Position numbers and translations under genes: made by a program. The notes beneath the pieces were generated by a model. It was not told the DNA's origin, ran no database searches, and was given only the letters and a program-made list of their open reading frames with translations. Of a stretch of DNA of 64,000 bases, positions 43,416-53,094 are shown piece by piece. Origin of the DNA: Rhizobium sp. BK376 (GTDB lineage Bacteria; Pseudomonadota; Alphaproteobacteria; Rhizobiales; Rhizobiaceae); the NCBI RefSeq assembly GCF_004341625.1, contig NZ_SLZG01000006.1, positions 1-64,000 of the forward strand, written 5' to 3'. The stretch's first letter is position 1; every line of letters begins with the position of its first letter.

Positions 43416-44984
43416 ATGCTGGCTATATTTGCAAAAAGATCGATGTACTCGGCCATATCTGGCTTTGCAACTGTTTTTGCTACTTTCATTAGCGGAATCA
43501 TTGCCGCCAACCTGCTCGGTGTCGAAGGAACCGGTCTCGTCGCATTCGCCGTTTGGCTGGCGCTCATAGCGTCACAGGTTGTCGATGGCGGGACGTCGCT
43601 GTGCGTCGGCCGCTTTACGGCAGATCTGCATGGTCAGGGAGATAAGGCCGCCGCCTATTCGCTTTCCGGCAGGCTCGCCCGTCGTCTCCTGCTCTACAAT
43701 GCCATGGGTATCGCGGCATTCGCTGTGTTCTACTTTGCAGATCCAGGGACGGCGACAGATTCCCTTCGTCGGCTCTTTGGCGAAACGGATGGCGATGCCG
43801 CGACCAATCTCGTTTTCTTTGTCGCGCTGCTGACCTTCACACAGTCCTTTGCGACATTCGGAATGGCGCATTATCGAGGCTCGCAGGATTTTGTAACGCT
43901 CGCGGCTGTGTCGTTCGTCTCGATGGTCGCTCAAATCGTCTGCGTCTATCTCGGCGCTTTCTTGTTCCATGTTCCAGGCGCGATTGCGGGCTATATCGCT
44001 GGGCAGATCTTGCTCACGGTCGCTGGCGCTAAGCTGATGACGCGAAACGGCACGGTGACGGCCGAGCTCATCAGCGAAACCCGCACATACGGGCGTTATT
44101 CCTGGGCAGCCAATCTCTGCAATACCTTCGTCTGGTCGAGGATCGAGATCCTCTTCCTTCAGAGCTTCTGGGGCTATCGCGAGGTCGGCTTGTTCAGCGT
44201 CGCATTGGCACTGTCGGCGATAGCGTCGCAGGGCCCGCTCCTCCTGACGGGCGCTTTTCTTCCGATGCTCGCGGAGAAGCATGGGCAGAAGGACAGGCAA
44301 GGTCTTCAGATGGCTTTCGCCAGCGGTACGCGTTTCCTGGCCATAGCAGCTTTCCCTGCCTGCTTCGGAATGGCGGCCATTGTTCCAACCCTCGTCCAGC
44401 TCCTCTATGGACCATCTTTTGCACCGGCAATTCCCGCCGCCACGATCATCGCGACGGCAGCAGCCTTCTCGATAACAACAGTCATCGGCACACATCTGGT
44501 GAATGCGCTTGCCCGCAGCGACGTCATATTCGTTACCTCGCTCATCGGCGCTGCGCTGTCGATCGCCGGAGGCTTTCTTCTCATCCCGCATTATGGGTTG
44601 CTCGGTGCTGCCATATCTCGAACGGCAACACAGCTCGCGATGATCGGCATAGGGCTCTGGTTCATCACCACCCGACTGCGTTTCTCCTATCCCTTTGCGG
44701 CACTTCTGCGCATCCTTCTGGCGGCCTTGGTCGCCTCGCTGGCAGCCTTCGTGGTCGTCACGCTTGTTCCGGGATTTCATGGCCTGGTCTTGGCCATCCT
44801 GGGCGCTGCCTTCGTGTACGCACTGTGCCTGCGTTTCTTCGGCGCCGTCGACCCGCAGGACATTGCGGTGGCACATCGGCTGATCGCGGCATTGCCTCCG
44901 CGCTTTGCCGCAATGGCAAATATCCTCCTGTCCTTTATCGACCCGAGCTCCGCGCCGGGCCGAATTGTAACGCCACGACCATAG
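43416..44984 (+). CDS. Polysaccharide flippase, Wzx/MOP family
   Basis: 522 residues from ATG 43416 with GAGGA 5-9 bases upstream. About twelve to fourteen helices are visible, beginning SAISGFATVFATFISGIIAA. Typical features of the oligosaccharidyl-lipid flippase family are ANLLGVEGTGLVAFAVWLAL, WAANLCNTFVWSRIEILFLQ around 225, and paired C-terminal helices after ISRTATQLAMIGIGLWFITT. It should move the undecaprenyl-linked repeat unit across the inner membrane. It is the first of a two-gene unit with the export protein, separated by 8 bases. Confidence 0.85.
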   Translation: MLAIFAKRSMYSAISGFATVFATFISGIIAANLLGVEGTGLVAFAVWLALIASQVVDGGTSLCVGRFTADLHGQGDKAAAYSLSGRLARRLLLYNAMGIAAFAVFYFADPGTATDSLRRLFGETDGDAATNLVFFVALLTFTQSFATFGMAHYRGSQDFVTLAAVSFVSMVAQIVCVYLGAFLFHVPGAIAGYIAGQILLTVAGAKLMTRNGTVTAELISETRTYGRYSWAANLCNTFVWSRIEILFLQSFWGYREVGLFSVALALSAIASQGPLLLTGAFLPMLAEKHGQKDRQGLQMAFASGTRFLAIAAFPACFGMAAIVPTLVQLLYGPSFAPAIPAATIIATAAAFSITTVIGTHLVNALARSDVIFVTSLIGAALSIAGGFLLIPHYGLLGAAISRTATQLAMIGIGLWFITTRLRFSYPFAALLRILLAALVASLAAFVVVTLVPGFHGLVLAILGAAFVYALCLRFFGAVDPQDIAVAHRLIAALPPRFAAMANILLSFIDPSSAPGRIVTPRP

Positions 44985-44992
44985 GTGAGACG

Positions 44993-46309
44993 ATGAGTAC
45001 GCATTTCTCCGCTACCAAGTTCGCAACGCCCGATATGGCGAGGACGCCGACGCCTTCCGCCCTCAGCAAACGGTCCCTCTGGAACGCGATGCTTGGCCTC
45101 ATCGTCTTCGCCGGTCTAACGGCAGGCGCGGGACAAGCCCTGGCTGACAGCTACCAGCTGGTGACGCAGGACAAGATCAAGCTGCGGGTCGTTGAATGGC
45201 GCTCCGGTGAGGGGGATTACAAGAGCTGGGAGGCTCTGGACGGCGAGTACGTCGTCAACCAGTCCGGGTCGGTCTCAATTCCGCTCGTCGGCGAAGTGCC
45301 GGCGACCGGCCTGACGACGGAAAGTCTCGCGGCGAAAATCGCCTATGCCCTCCAGCAGCGCGCCGGTCTGGCAAACAAGCCGTTCATTTCAGTCGAAATC
45401 TCACAATATGGTCCCATCTACCTGCTTGGCGCAGTCCATTCGCCAGGCCAGTATCCCTACAATCCCGATCTGACCGTCATGAAGGCGATCAGCCTGGCGG
45501 GTGGCTTTGAAAAGGACGGCGAAGGCCGTAGCGCACAAATCAATCGCGACCGCATCCAGGCAACCGGCACGCTGGGCGATGCCGAACTGGACTACAATAC
45601 CCTGCTGATGCGGGAAGCCCGGCTGCGCGCAGAGATGGCCGGAAAGGATAATTTCGATACCCCGACGGCTCTGACGAAGACCGATGGCGCCGAAAACCTT
45701 CATGCGGAAGAACTCAACCTCATGAAGTTTCGCCGGGTCGAGCTCGACAGCAAAATTGCCTCTGCCGAGGATCTCGGCAAGCTCTATTCCAACAGCATCG
45801 ATACCCTGCAAAGCAAGATTCAGTCCCAGGAGCACCAGGTGTCGCTGTTCGAGAAGCAACTGGCGACTGTGGCTACGCTGGTGGACAAGGGTCTGACGGT
45901 GAGTTCGCGCCAATTCGAACTCGACCAGGCTCACTCCGATGCGGAAAGCAAGCTGCTCGATCTGGAATTTCAGCTGGTCCAGTCCCGCCAATCCCTCGCG
46001 GAAAACAAGCGGGACGCGGCCACTGTCGTCAATTCCATGAACTCACAGATTCAGGACGAACTCAGCACGACCCTCCGCGAGATCGCGAAGTCTGATTTGC
46101 AGATGCGCGTCTCCCAGGCTCTGCTCAACCAGACCAATCAGGAGAGCCAGCAACAATCGAGCGCGCTGGACAATGACGCCAACAGCCCGCCGAAAATCAT
46201 GATCGCGCGACAGAACGACAAGGGCGAGACCGAACGGTTCGAAGCCACGCCCGACACACCCATCAAACCGCGGGACCTGATCGAGGTGAATGTCGAGGGA
46301 TCGTTTTAG
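44993..46309 (+). CDS. ExoF-like polysaccharide export protein (Poly_export + SLBB + coiled coil)
   Basis: 438 residues from ATG 44993 (TAGGTGAG just upstream). A Sec signal peptide ends near AGAGQALADS. A Poly_export domain follows (DKIKLRVVEWRSGEGDYKSW, GEYVVNQSGSVSIPLVGEVP), then an SLBB motif (YGPIYLLGAVHSPGQYPYNP). A long predicted coiled coil covers about 230-390, as in Sinorhizobium ExoF. No lipobox cysteine is present, so unlike Wza it is periplasmic rather than a lipoprotein. It would link the polymerase complex to the outer-membrane exit. Confidence 0.85.
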   Translation: MSTHFSATKFATPDMARTPTPSALSKRSLWNAMLGLIVFAGLTAGAGQALADSYQLVTQDKIKLRVVEWRSGEGDYKSWEALDGEYVVNQSGSVSIPLVGEVPATGLTTESLAAKIAYALQQRAGLANKPFISVEISQYGPIYLLGAVHSPGQYPYNPDLTVMKAISLAGGFEKDGEGRSAQINRDRIQATGTLGDAELDYNTLLMREARLRAEMAGKDNFDTPTALTKTDGAENLHAEELNLMKFRRVELDSKIASAEDLGKLYSNSIDTLQSKIQSQEHQVSLFEKQLATVATLVDKGLTVSSRQFELDQAHSDAESKLLDLEFQLVQSRQSLAENKRDAATVVNSMNSQIQDELSTTLREIAKSDLQMRVSQALLNQTNQESQQQSSALDNDANSPPKIMIARQNDKGETERFEATPDTPIKPRDLIEVNVEGSF

Positions 46310-46359
46310 ATATCAGGCGGCTAACGCCATCTGAATGCCTTGAGTGCGGTCGAGATGAA

Positions 46360-47052
46360 TTAGGTACACCAAGGCTTATGCGAACCTGACGGCTGCGCCA
46401 AACCTTCGCTGACCATCTGCATGCCGATCGAGCGGCCTTGCCGGTAGATCGTTCTGAATTTGAGCCCGTCCTTGTCGACTTCGGAAGAGCCTGCCTGCAG
46501 AGTGAAGGCTCCGTCATTCAGCAACGCGAGCAATCTTAGCTTTGCAGCCGTTCCCCTGTTCTTAGCCTCTGGACATGCCGGCGGGTTTATCTCGGGCGTG
46601 TCGATATCGGCAATGCGGATCTTTACGCCGCGCACCCAGAACGTGTCGCCATCGACCACGCAGTTGAAATGCGGGCCATCGCCGCAAAAGCCGAAGCTTT
46701 CGGATGCCGTCGCAGGGGCCGGTGTCGGCGAGGGCCTGGGGACAGAAACCGGCACGACAGGGATGGAGGCTGACGGGATAGGCGCCGGCGGCACCGGCAA
46801 GGACGGCGCTCGCATGGCGGCAACGTGAACCGGCGCGAGTGCCGGCTTTTCCGCAGGGGCACGCGGAGCAATTGATGCGGTCGCGACGCGCTCCGTGGCG
46901 ATAAGCTTCGGCTTCAGCGCCGGCCAGTGATCATAGGCGACGATACCGCCAATCGCGAGAGCGGCTCCGGCATACCAGGGCATCAGGCTACCGCTTGCGC
47001 TGCTCTTGCCTCTGCCAGACGATTTCCGTCGATTTCCGCGCTTCGCCGCCAT
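46360..47052 (-). CDS. Membrane-anchored thermonuclease-family (SNase) protein
   Basis: 230 residues. A basic N-terminus (MAAKRGNRRKSSGRGKSS) leads into one membrane segment (LMPWYAGAALAIGGIVAYDH, about 23-42). A Pro/Ala/Val-rich linker (about 55-115) precedes a staphylococcal-nuclease-like domain: FNCVVDGDTFWVRGVKIRIA, DIDTPEINPPACPEAKNRGT and FRTIYRQGRSIGMQMVSEGL. The Asp/Glu of DTPE and both arginines expected for catalysis or phosphate binding seem present, so it may be an active extracytoplasmic nuclease. Substrate not known. It is convergent with the export gene at 46309. Confidence 0.83.
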   Translation of the reverse strand: MAAKRGNRRKSSGRGKSSASGSLMPWYAGAALAIGGIVAYDHWPALKPKLIATERVATASIAPRAPAEKPALAPVHVAAMRAPSLPVPPAPIPSASIPVVPVSVPRPSPTPAPATASESFGFCGDGPHFNCVVDGDTFWVRGVKIRIADIDTPEINPPACPEAKNRGTAAKLRLLALLNDGAFTLQAGSSEVDKDGLKFRTIYRQGRSIGMQMVSEGLAQPSGSHKPWCT

Positions 47053-47163
47053 GGTGACTGACTCCCGACTCGTTTTGAGCCGGATTATTGCGCCTAAGTG
47101 TTTCCGAAAGGTTGGCGTCCGCCTTGTCCACAGGCCATCTGTGAGGGAAGGCGGAAACGTCCC

Positions 47164-47733
47164 TTAAAACGGCTTCGTTGCGCCAGTCTCGGTTTTGTCG
47201 ACGCTCGGGTCGGTGAGACGGCTAAGGCAGGACGTAAATGTCGCATGAAGCGGATAGATACGCGACGTCGGCAGCACCCAGTCCGGTTCGGTACCCGCAA
47301 AGTCAAGATCGAGATCCACCGTTCCAGCCACAGCCGATCGAATAATCGCCTTAAGGCTTCCTTTGGGGTTTTCTCCGTTCGGGTTCATCAGACGCAGGCT
47401 TGTTTTGCTGACCCCAACCGCGGGCATGGTCATCGAGCTCTTGCGGCCTTTGATGACCACTTGCGTCGACAGATTTTCGGGGAGATTCCAAGCGGCGTTT
47501 GAAACGACCCAGCTATCGTCGTTTTTCATACCCTCGCGAAACTCGGCTGTCTTTCCGGTCTCGCTGTCCCAGACGAGAGAACAATAATTCTGCGAGCCCT
47601 CGGTCACATATCCGACCGACCATTGGCTTGCCGAGCCCAGCCACTCCGTCGCGGCATTCGCGCCAAGTGGCGCTACAGCGCATAAAAAACTCACAAGAAC
47701 AGCTTTTGCAAAACGATTGTTTAAAGTGCGCAT
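47164..47733 (-). CDS. Exported protein of unknown function
   Basis: 189 residues. A clear signal peptide (MRTLNNRFAKAVLVSFLCAV, cleavage near GANAA) is followed by a beta-rich soluble domain with two cysteines (SQNYCSLVWDSETG, FTSCLSRLTDP) that could form a disulfide. I do not recognise the family. It lies between a nuclease and dctA, on the minus strand, with own spacers of 111 and 153 bases; no operon is implied. Confidence 0.65.
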   Translation of the reverse strand: MRTLNNRFAKAVLVSFLCAVAPLGANAATEWLGSASQWSVGYVTEGSQNYCSLVWDSETGKTAEFREGMKNDDSWVVSNAAWNLPENLSTQVVIKGRKSSMTMPAVGVSKTSLRLMNPNGENPKGSLKAIIRSAVAGTVDLDLDFAGTEPDWVLPTSRIYPLHATFTSCLSRLTDPSVDKTETGATKPF

Positions 47734-47834
47734 TCGTCCAAACCTTCAGCCAATGACCGCAAACAAACGACAATGTCGACAACGTTGGCGCAAATGTTAG
47801 CAGTAGGAAGTTTCGGATTGATGAGCGCTGCATA

Positions 47835-47864
47835 GCTGCCCCGCGTTATTCGTCGCGGGGCAGC
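47835..47864 (-). terminator. Strong hairpin after dctA
   Basis: GCTGCCCCGCG at 47835-47845 and CGCGGGGCAGC at 47854-47864 form a perfect 11-bp stem with an 8-base loop, 22 bases after the dctA stop. There is no T-run on the transcribed strand, so it may act as a 3-prime stabilising stem or a Rho-type pause rather than a classic intrinsic terminator. Confidence 0.65.
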
Positions 47865-47886
47865 CCAAGGCAGTCAATGCCTGCGA

Positions 47887-49221
47887 TTACTCCGCAGCTT
47901 GCAGAGCCGGCTGTATTGCCTCCGGATCGCCGGACAATTGGCCGGCCATCGCGGCTGCAAACTTTGTCTGATCCAGCTCGTTCTCCCAACGGGCGACAAC
48001 GACTGTGGCGACGGCATTGCCGACAAGGTTGGTCAAGGCACGGCATTCCGACATGAAGCGATCGATACCGAGGATGAGCGCCATCCCTGCAATCGGAACA
48101 GACGGAATGACCGACAGCGTGGCGGCAAGCGTAATGAAGCCCGCGCCGGTTATGCCGGCCGCACCCTTGGAACTCAGCATCGCAACGAGCAGCAGCAACA
48201 CCTGATCGCCAAGGGTCAACGGCGTATCCGTCGCCTGGGCGATGAAGAGGGCCGCCAGCGTCATATAGATGTTCGTGCCGTCAAGGTTGAAGGAATAGCC
48301 GGTCGGGATGACGAGACCGACAACGGAACGCTTGCAGCCGGCGCGTTCCATCTTGTTCATCAGGCCCGGCAGGGCAGCCTCGGAAGAAGACGTACCGAGC
48401 ACGAGCAGCAGCTCTTCCTTGATGTAGCGGATCAGCGCCAGGATCGAGAAGCCGTTATAGCGGGCGACCGCCCCTAGCACGACGAGAACGAACAGCAGCG
48501 AGGTGAGGTAGAAAGTGCCAATCAGGAAAGCGAGATTGGCGATCGTGGCGATACCGTATTTCCCGATGGTGAAGGCCATGGCACCGAAGGCGCCGATGGG
48601 CGCGAACTTCATCAGGATCGAAACCAGTCGGAAAATCGGCGCGGTCAGCACCTGCAGGAAATCCAGCACCGGCTTGCCGCGTTCACCGACAGCACCGAGC
48701 GCGATGCCGAATACGACGGAGAAGAACAGCACCTGCAGAATATCGCCCTTGGCAAAGGCTCCGACGATGGTGTCGGGAATGATATTCATCAGGAAGCCGA
48801 CGACCGTGGCGTCATGGGCCTGGGCAGCGTAGTTGTTTACCGCCTTGGTATCGAGCGTCGCCGGATTGATATGCATGCCGGCGCCCGGCTGCAATATGTT
48901 CGAAACGAGAAGGCCGACCACGAGCGCCAGCGTCGAGAAGACAAGAAAATAAATGAGCGACTTGCCGACGACGCGACCGAACTTCTTCAGGTCCGCCATG
49001 CCGGCAATGCCAGTCGATACCGTCAGGAAGATGACCGGCGCGATCACCATGCGGACGAGCTTGATGAAGGCATCGCCGAGCGGCTGCATCGAGGCGCCGA
49101 TCGAAGGATAGAAATGGCCGAGCAGGATGCCGGCGGCGATGGCGACGAGCACCTGCACGTAAAGATGCCGGTAAAGGGGAGTTTTGCCGCGCTCGCCGGC
49201 GGCGTTGATTGCAATATCCAT
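47887..49221 (-). CDS. dctA: C4-dicarboxylate transporter DctA
   Basis: 444 residues from ATG 49221 (GAGGAAAT just upstream), the normal DctA length; the frame is open 53 codons further into the promoter and that part is not coding. It imports succinate, fumarate and malate with protons. Typical sequence: [56 protein letters not shown] (serine-rich re-entrant hairpin), [20 protein letters not shown] and [20 protein letters not shown]. Eight helices and two hairpins are expected. In rhizobia it is needed for nitrogen-fixing symbiosis. A sigma-54 promoter precedes it. Confidence 0.96.
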   Translation of the reverse strand: MDIAINAAGERGKTPLYRHLYVQVLVAIAAGILLGHFYPSIGASMQPLGDAFIKLVRMVIAPVIFLTVSTGIAGMADLKKFGRVVGKSLIYFLVFSTLALVVGLLVSNILQPGAGMHINPATLDTKAVNNYAAQAHDATVVGFLMNIIPDTIVGAFAKGDILQVLFFSVVFGIALGAVGERGKPVLDFLQVLTAPIFRLVSILMKFAPIGAFGAMAFTIGKYGIATIANLAFLIGTFYLTSLLFVLVVLGAVARYNGFSILALIRYIKEELLLVLGTSSSEAALPGLMNKMERAGCKRSVVGLVIPTGYSFNLDGTNIYMTLAALFIAQATDTPLTLGDQVLLLLVAMLSSKGAAGITGAGFITLAATLSVIPSVPIAGMALILGIDRFMSECRALTNLVGNAVATVVVARWENELDQTKFAAAMAGQLSGDPEAIQPALQAAE

Positions 49222-49303
49222 GATTTCCTCCACTGCGCCCGGGCGCTCTTGCTGCCGCGGACAGTTACGATATCGGCAGCCCCCCGACTGCTCCTGCTTG
49301 ATT

Positions 49304-49319
49304 TGCAATGGGCGTGCCA
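49304..49319 (-). promoter_or_regulatory. Sigma-54 promoter of dctA
   Basis: On the minus strand the sequence reads TTGGCACGCCCATTGCA, with GG at 49318-49317 and GC at 49306-49305. The spacing is exactly GG-N10-GC, a match to the TGGCAC-N5-TTGCA consensus. Transcription would start near 49294, giving a leader of about 70 bases before the dctA ATG. It is expected to be activated by DctD. Confidence 0.92.
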
Positions 49320-49392
49320 ACTCCTCGGAAGAGCAGTAGTGCTTTGAAAATAAACGATATAATGTCCGGACACCAGTCATCGCGGCGGCAAA

Positions 49393-49443
49393 CGTGCGGT
49401 TTTCCGCACAGAGCGATTTACTAAATGTGCGAGTTTATGCACA
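49393..49443. promoter_or_regulatory. Tandem DctD-type upstream activator sites
   Basis: Two 18-bp inverted repeats fit one pattern, [TC]GTGCG-N6-[TC]GCACA. They are CGTGCG-GTTTTC-CGCACA at 49393-49410 and TGTGCG-AGTTTA-TGCACA at 49426-49443. Their centres are 33 bp apart, about three helical turns. They sit about 107 and 140 bp upstream of the predicted dctA start. DctD of rhizobia binds two tandem sites in this interval. The right site overlaps the proposed start of dctB, so DctD binding could also affect dctBD expression. Confidence 0.82.
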
Positions 49444-51305
49444 ATGCGCGAATGCTAGATCGAACAGGACAACTCTGGACACCTGAACAACTCGGCAGAC
49501 GAACCCGGCTTATCTGGCTCGTTTTTGCCGCACTGTCGGCGGTTGCCATCGGGATCGCTCTTTACGGCGCGGGTGTCTACGGTCGGCTGCTGGCGATGGA
49601 AGCGCTCGAAAACCAGGGGCGCACGGACGCGAACCTCAAGGTCGCCTTGCTGCGCGCCGTTCTGGAGGGCCCTCGCGCGCTGCCCCTTCTTCTGGCGGAT
49701 GACCAGCAGGTTCGCGATACGCTGCTCGCGCCGGGAAACGACGCCGTCGTCGCGCTCGACCGCAAGCTTGAAGGTCTCGTGGCCGATACCCGCGCCTCCG
49801 TCCTCTATGTCACCGGCACGAATGGCATTGCGATTGCTTCCAGCAACTGGCAGGAGCCTCTGAGCTTCGTCGGAAACGACTATTCCTTCCGTGATTATTT
49901 CAGGCACGCGATGGAGACGGGAACGGCCGAGCATTTCGCGCTCGGCAATGTCAGCAATCGCCCCGGCCTTTATATTTCGCGACGGGTCGGCGATGCGGCA
50001 AAGCCGCTTGGCGTCGTCGTCGTCAAGATGGAATTCGAGCAGCTGGAATCCGATTGGCGGGATGCGGCACGCCCGGTCTATGTCACCGACGAGCACGGTG
50101 TCGTGCTGATCACCAGCATTCCCTCCTGGCGTTTCATGGCCGCAGCGCCAATTCCGGCCGGAAGCCTCGCCACCATCCGAAAAAGCCTGCAATTCGGCGA
50201 CGCTCCGCTCCTGCCCTTGCCGATCAAACAACAGGCCGGAAGCCCCGATGCATCGGTGGTCCACGTTATCATGCCCGGCGGAAAGGAGGGGGAGTTTCTG
50301 CGTCTTCGCGCGCCCGTTCCCTCAACCTCCTGGCAACTCGAATATCTCGTCCCGACCGAAGCGGTCACCGCCTCAGCCGTTCGTGAAGCGCGGTTCCTCA
50401 CGCTGGCAGTCCTGGTGCCGCTACTGGCAATCGTTGGCTTCCTACTCTGGCGTCGGCGGTCTGCCGTCATGAGAATAGCAACCGATCGCGCAGCACGCGC
50501 GGAGCTTGAACGCCGTGTCCTCGAGCGAACCGAGGATTTAAGCCGCGCCCGCGACCACCTCCAGGCCGAGATCGCGGATCACCAGGCGACCGAAGCAAGG
50601 CTGCAGGTCGTTCAGCAGGAACTTGTTCAGGCAAATCGGCTGGCGATCCTCGGTCAGGTCGCGGCCGGCGTCGCCCACGAGATCAACCAGCCGGTCGCGA
50701 CCATCCGCGCCTATGCGGACAATGCCCGGATCTTTCTGCAACGACAGCAACCGACCTCCGCCGACGAGAATCTTGGCGCAATCGCCTCGCTCACAGAGCG
50801 GATCGGAACAATAACCGAGGAATTGAAAGCTTTTGCGCGCAAGGGCCGGACCGCCGCCGAGCCGGTCGCCTTTCGCGGGGTCCTCGAAGGCGCTGTCGTG
50901 CTATTGCGAAGCCGCTTTGCCGGAAGGCTCGATGCCTTGAAAATCGAACTGCCGCCGCCTGAACTCGAAGTCATAGGAAACCGCGTCCGGCTGGAGCAGG
51001 TGCTGATCAATCTTTTCCAGAATGCGCTGGAAGCGCTTGAAGGTCACGAGAATGCGCGCGTCGGGGTCTTTTGCCGGGAGAGTAAGAGCGAGGTAGCGGT
51101 CACGATCGCCGACAACGGACCGGGCATTCCGCACGAAATCCTCGATTCTCTCTTCACGCCGTTCAATACCTCGAAGGAAAAGGGGCTGGGCCTCGGTCTG
51201 GTCATCTCGAAGGACATCGTGACCGATTACGGCGGCCGTATCGATGTCGAAAGCGACAACAGCGGAACCCGCTTTACGATCCATCTCCTGAAGGCACCTC
51301 AATGA
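49425..51305 (+). CDS. dctB: C4-dicarboxylate sensor histidine kinase DctB
   Basis: Up to 626 residues. One helix at about 29-50 ([21 protein letters not shown]), a periplasmic double-PAS-type sensor to about 320 ([20 protein letters not shown] is typical of DctB), a second helix ([19 protein letters not shown]), and a coiled segment. The HisKA phosphosite is [20 protein letters not shown] at about 408. The HATPase N, G1 and G2 boxes are [21 protein letters not shown] and [10 protein letters not shown]. It senses dicarboxylates and phosphorylates DctD. The start is uncertain: ATG 49425, 49437 and 49452 all lack a good ribosome site, and the first lies at an activator site. Confidence 0.92.
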   Translation: MCEFMHNARMLDRTGQLWTPEQLGRRTRLIWLVFAALSAVAIGIALYGAGVYGRLLAMEALENQGRTDANLKVALLRAVLEGPRALPLLLADDQQVRDTLLAPGNDAVVALDRKLEGLVADTRASVLYVTGTNGIAIASSNWQEPLSFVGNDYSFRDYFRHAMETGTAEHFALGNVSNRPGLYISRRVGDAAKPLGVVVVKMEFEQLESDWRDAARPVYVTDEHGVVLITSIPSWRFMAAAPIPAGSLATIRKSLQFGDAPLLPLPIKQQAGSPDASVVHVIMPGGKEGEFLRLRAPVPSTSWQLEYLVPTEAVTASAVREARFLTLAVLVPLLAIVGFLLWRRRSAVMRIATDRAARAELERRVLERTEDLSRARDHLQAEIADHQATEARLQVVQQELVQANRLAILGQVAAGVAHEINQPVATIRAYADNARIFLQRQQPTSADENLGAIASLTERIGTITEELKAFARKGRTAAEPVAFRGVLEGAVVLLRSRFAGRLDALKIELPPPELEVIGNRVRLEQVLINLFQNALEALEGHENARVGVFCRESKSEVAVTIADNGPGIPHEILDSLFTPFNTSKEKGLGLGLVISKDIVTDYGGRIDVESDNSGTRFTIHLLKAPQ

Positions 51306-52663
51306 GCGACGCAATTCCCGTTTTTCTGATTGATGACGACAAGGATCTTCTCAGGGCGACGACGCAGACGCTAGAGCTTGCCGGGTTTTCGGTGTCCCCA
51401 TTCCATTCCGCGGTCGAGGCGCTGCGAGCGCTGCGGGCAGACTTTGCCGGCGTTATCGTCTCCGATATCCGCATGCCGCAGATCGACGGATTGCAGCTTT
51501 TCGATCGTGTGCGCCAACTCGACGAGGACCTGCCGGTCATCCTCGTCACGGGGCACGGCGATATTCCGATGGCGGTAAAGGCCATCCAGGATGGGGCCTA
51601 TGATTTCATCGCCAAGCCATTCGCGGCAGATCGTCTGGTCCAGAGCGTTCGGCGGGCGGCGGAAAAGCGACGGCTGATTCTCGACAACCGATCGCTGCGC
51701 GAGGCTGCAGATCAGGCGCAGGGTGGACTGCCGCTGATCGGGCAAACGCCGGCCATGGAGCGCCTGCGGCGCACTTTGCAGCAAATCGCCGATACGGATG
51801 TCGATGTGCTTGTGACCGGCGAGACCGGCAGTGGCAAGGAAGTGGTTGCGAGCCTGCTGCATCGCTGGAGCCGTCGCGCCAAGGGCAATTTCGTGGCGCT
51901 GAACTGTGGCGCCCTGCCGGAAACGGTGATCGAAAGCGAACTCTTCGGCCATGAGGCCGGCGCCTTTACCGGCGCGCAGAAGAAACGTATCGGTCGCATC
52001 GAGCATTCGAGCGGCGGCACACTCTTCCTGGACGAAATCGAGAGCATGCCGGCGTCGACTCAGGTGCAGATGCTACGGGTGCTGGAAATGCGCGAAGTCA
52101 CGCCGCTCGGCACCAACGAGGTTCGGCCGGTCGATCTGCGGATCGTTGCCGCAGCCAAGATAGACCTCGGCGATCCGCGCCAGCGGGGCGATTTTCGCGA
52201 AGATCTCTATTATCGCCTCAATGTCGTGACGATCACAATTCCGCCGCTACGCGACCGGCGCGACGACATTCCCCTGCTCTTCAGCTATTTCGCCGAACGC
52301 GCCGCATTGAAGTTCAAGCGGCCGATCCCCGCGATCTCTCACGATCTGCACCTCTATATGCAGAACCATACGTGGCCGGGCAACGTGCGGGAACTGTCGC
52401 ATTTCGCGGAACGCTTCATATTGGGCATCGAGCCCACGACAGATACAGGCCCTGGCGAGAACCAGAGCGTCGAGGATACGCTGCCACTGCCTCTGCGCAT
52501 AGAACGGTATGAAGCCGAGATCATCCGCAGGACTTTGGAGTCCAATGGTGGGGACGTTCGTCGAACGATCGAAATTCTCGGCATTCCACGCAAGACATTC
52601 TACGACAAGCTCCAGCGCCACGGGATCGTCCGCGGAGACTTCGCAAAGATGTCGGCCGACTAG
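51302..52663 (+). CDS. dctD: Sigma-54-dependent response regulator DctD
   Basis: 453 residues, overlapping dctB as ATGA. A receiver domain ([12 protein letters not shown], phospho-Asp 55 in [13 protein letters not shown], Lys in FIAKPF) covers 1-120. An AAA+ domain covers about 145-375, with Walker [13 protein letters not shown], the sigma-54 contact GAFTGA around residue 220, and Walker [14 protein letters not shown] Fis-type HTH is at the end ([20 protein letters not shown]). Phosphorylated DctD binds the sites at 49393-49443 and drives the sigma-54 promoter of dctA. Confidence 0.95.
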   Translation: MSDAIPVFLIDDDKDLLRATTQTLELAGFSVSPFHSAVEALRALRADFAGVIVSDIRMPQIDGLQLFDRVRQLDEDLPVILVTGHGDIPMAVKAIQDGAYDFIAKPFAADRLVQSVRRAAEKRRLILDNRSLREAADQAQGGLPLIGQTPAMERLRRTLQQIADTDVDVLVTGETGSGKEVVASLLHRWSRRAKGNFVALNCGALPETVIESELFGHEAGAFTGAQKKRIGRIEHSSGGTLFLDEIESMPASTQVQMLRVLEMREVTPLGTNEVRPVDLRIVAAAKIDLGDPRQRGDFREDLYYRLNVVTITIPPLRDRRDDIPLLFSYFAERAALKFKRPIPAISHDLHLYMQNHTWPGNVRELSHFAERFILGIEPTTDTGPGENQSVEDTLPLPLRIERYEAEIIRRTLESNGGDVRRTIEILGIPRKTFYDKLQRHGIVRGDFAKMSAD

Positions 52664-52687
52664 CTAGGCTGGTCTCACCGACGGGCA

Positions 52688-52704
52688 TTTATAAGATTTT
52701 TATA
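52688..52704 (+). promoter_or_regulatory. KdpE-type operator upstream of the kdp operon
   Basis: TTTATA-AGATT-TTTATA: two copies of TTTATA at 52688-52693 and 52699-52704, start to start 11 bp. The known E. coli KdpE site has the same design (TTTATA, 5 bases, TTTACA). A plausible -10 box TATTAA at 52751-52756 would place the site about 60-75 bp upstream of transcription start, also as in E. coli. The start point itself is inferred. Confidence 0.7.
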
Positions 52705-52871
52705 TTGGCCGCCGTCCCTCCGTCTCGAACGTTTATGCGGTTCGGTCGCATATTAATGCTCGAGAGATCGGCAAGATCATCTCCATGCCAGAGAGAATAA
52801 AAGGCGCTTTCTTTGACGGCGCCCTTTGTCTTGTCTGACTCCAGAAAAGAACAACCCAGGAGTCAACATCG

Positions 52872-52955
52872 ATGATGGATATTATTCTTATCGGGGCCAG
52901 CGTTTTGTTTTTCGTTCTTTGCTTTGTTTATACCAAAGCCTGCGACAGCCTATAG
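52872..52955 (+). CDS. 27-residue single-helix membrane peptide at the head of the kdp operon
   Basis: ATG 52872 (or 52875) to TAG 52955, preceded by AGGAG at 52858-52862. The product is MMDIILIGASVLFFVLCFVY followed by TKACDSL: one hydrophobic helix with a short polar C-terminal tail containing Cys. It is too short for most gene finders. Comparable tiny ORFs precede kdpF in other alphaproteobacterial kdp operons, to my recollection. It may be an extra Kdp-complex subunit or a leader peptide. A hairpin-like repeat (AAAGGCGC with GCGCCCTTT, 52800-52827) lies in its leader. Confidence 0.65.
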   Translation: MMDIILIGASVLFFVLCFVYTKACDSL

Positions 52956-52968
52956 GCGGAGAGCAACC

Positions 52969-53058
52969 ATGACCCTCGATTATGTCCTCAGCGGCGCGGT
53001 GACCTTATTTATCACCGTTTACCTCGTCTACGCCCTCATTCGCCCCGAGCGCTTCTGA
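52969..53058 (+). CDS. kdpF: Potassium-transporting ATPase subunit KdpF
   Basis: 29 codons: MTLDYVLSGAVTLFITVYLV then YALIRPERF. A single helix followed by LIRPERF is the signature of KdpF, the small stabilising subunit of the KdpFABC complex. The ribosome site GGAGAG lies 5-11 bases before the ATG. It sits 13 bases after the 27-residue peptide gene and 36 bases before kdpA. Confidence 0.93.
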   Translation: MTLDYVLSGAVTLFITVYLVYALIRPERF

Positions 53059-53094
53059 TTTTCGCAAAGCAACCGGGAACGGAAAGTTAACCCC

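Noticed and set aside
49222..49380. 53-codon N-terminal extension of dctA
   Set aside because: It would contain the sigma-54 promoter; the standard DctA start with ribosome site is at 49221.
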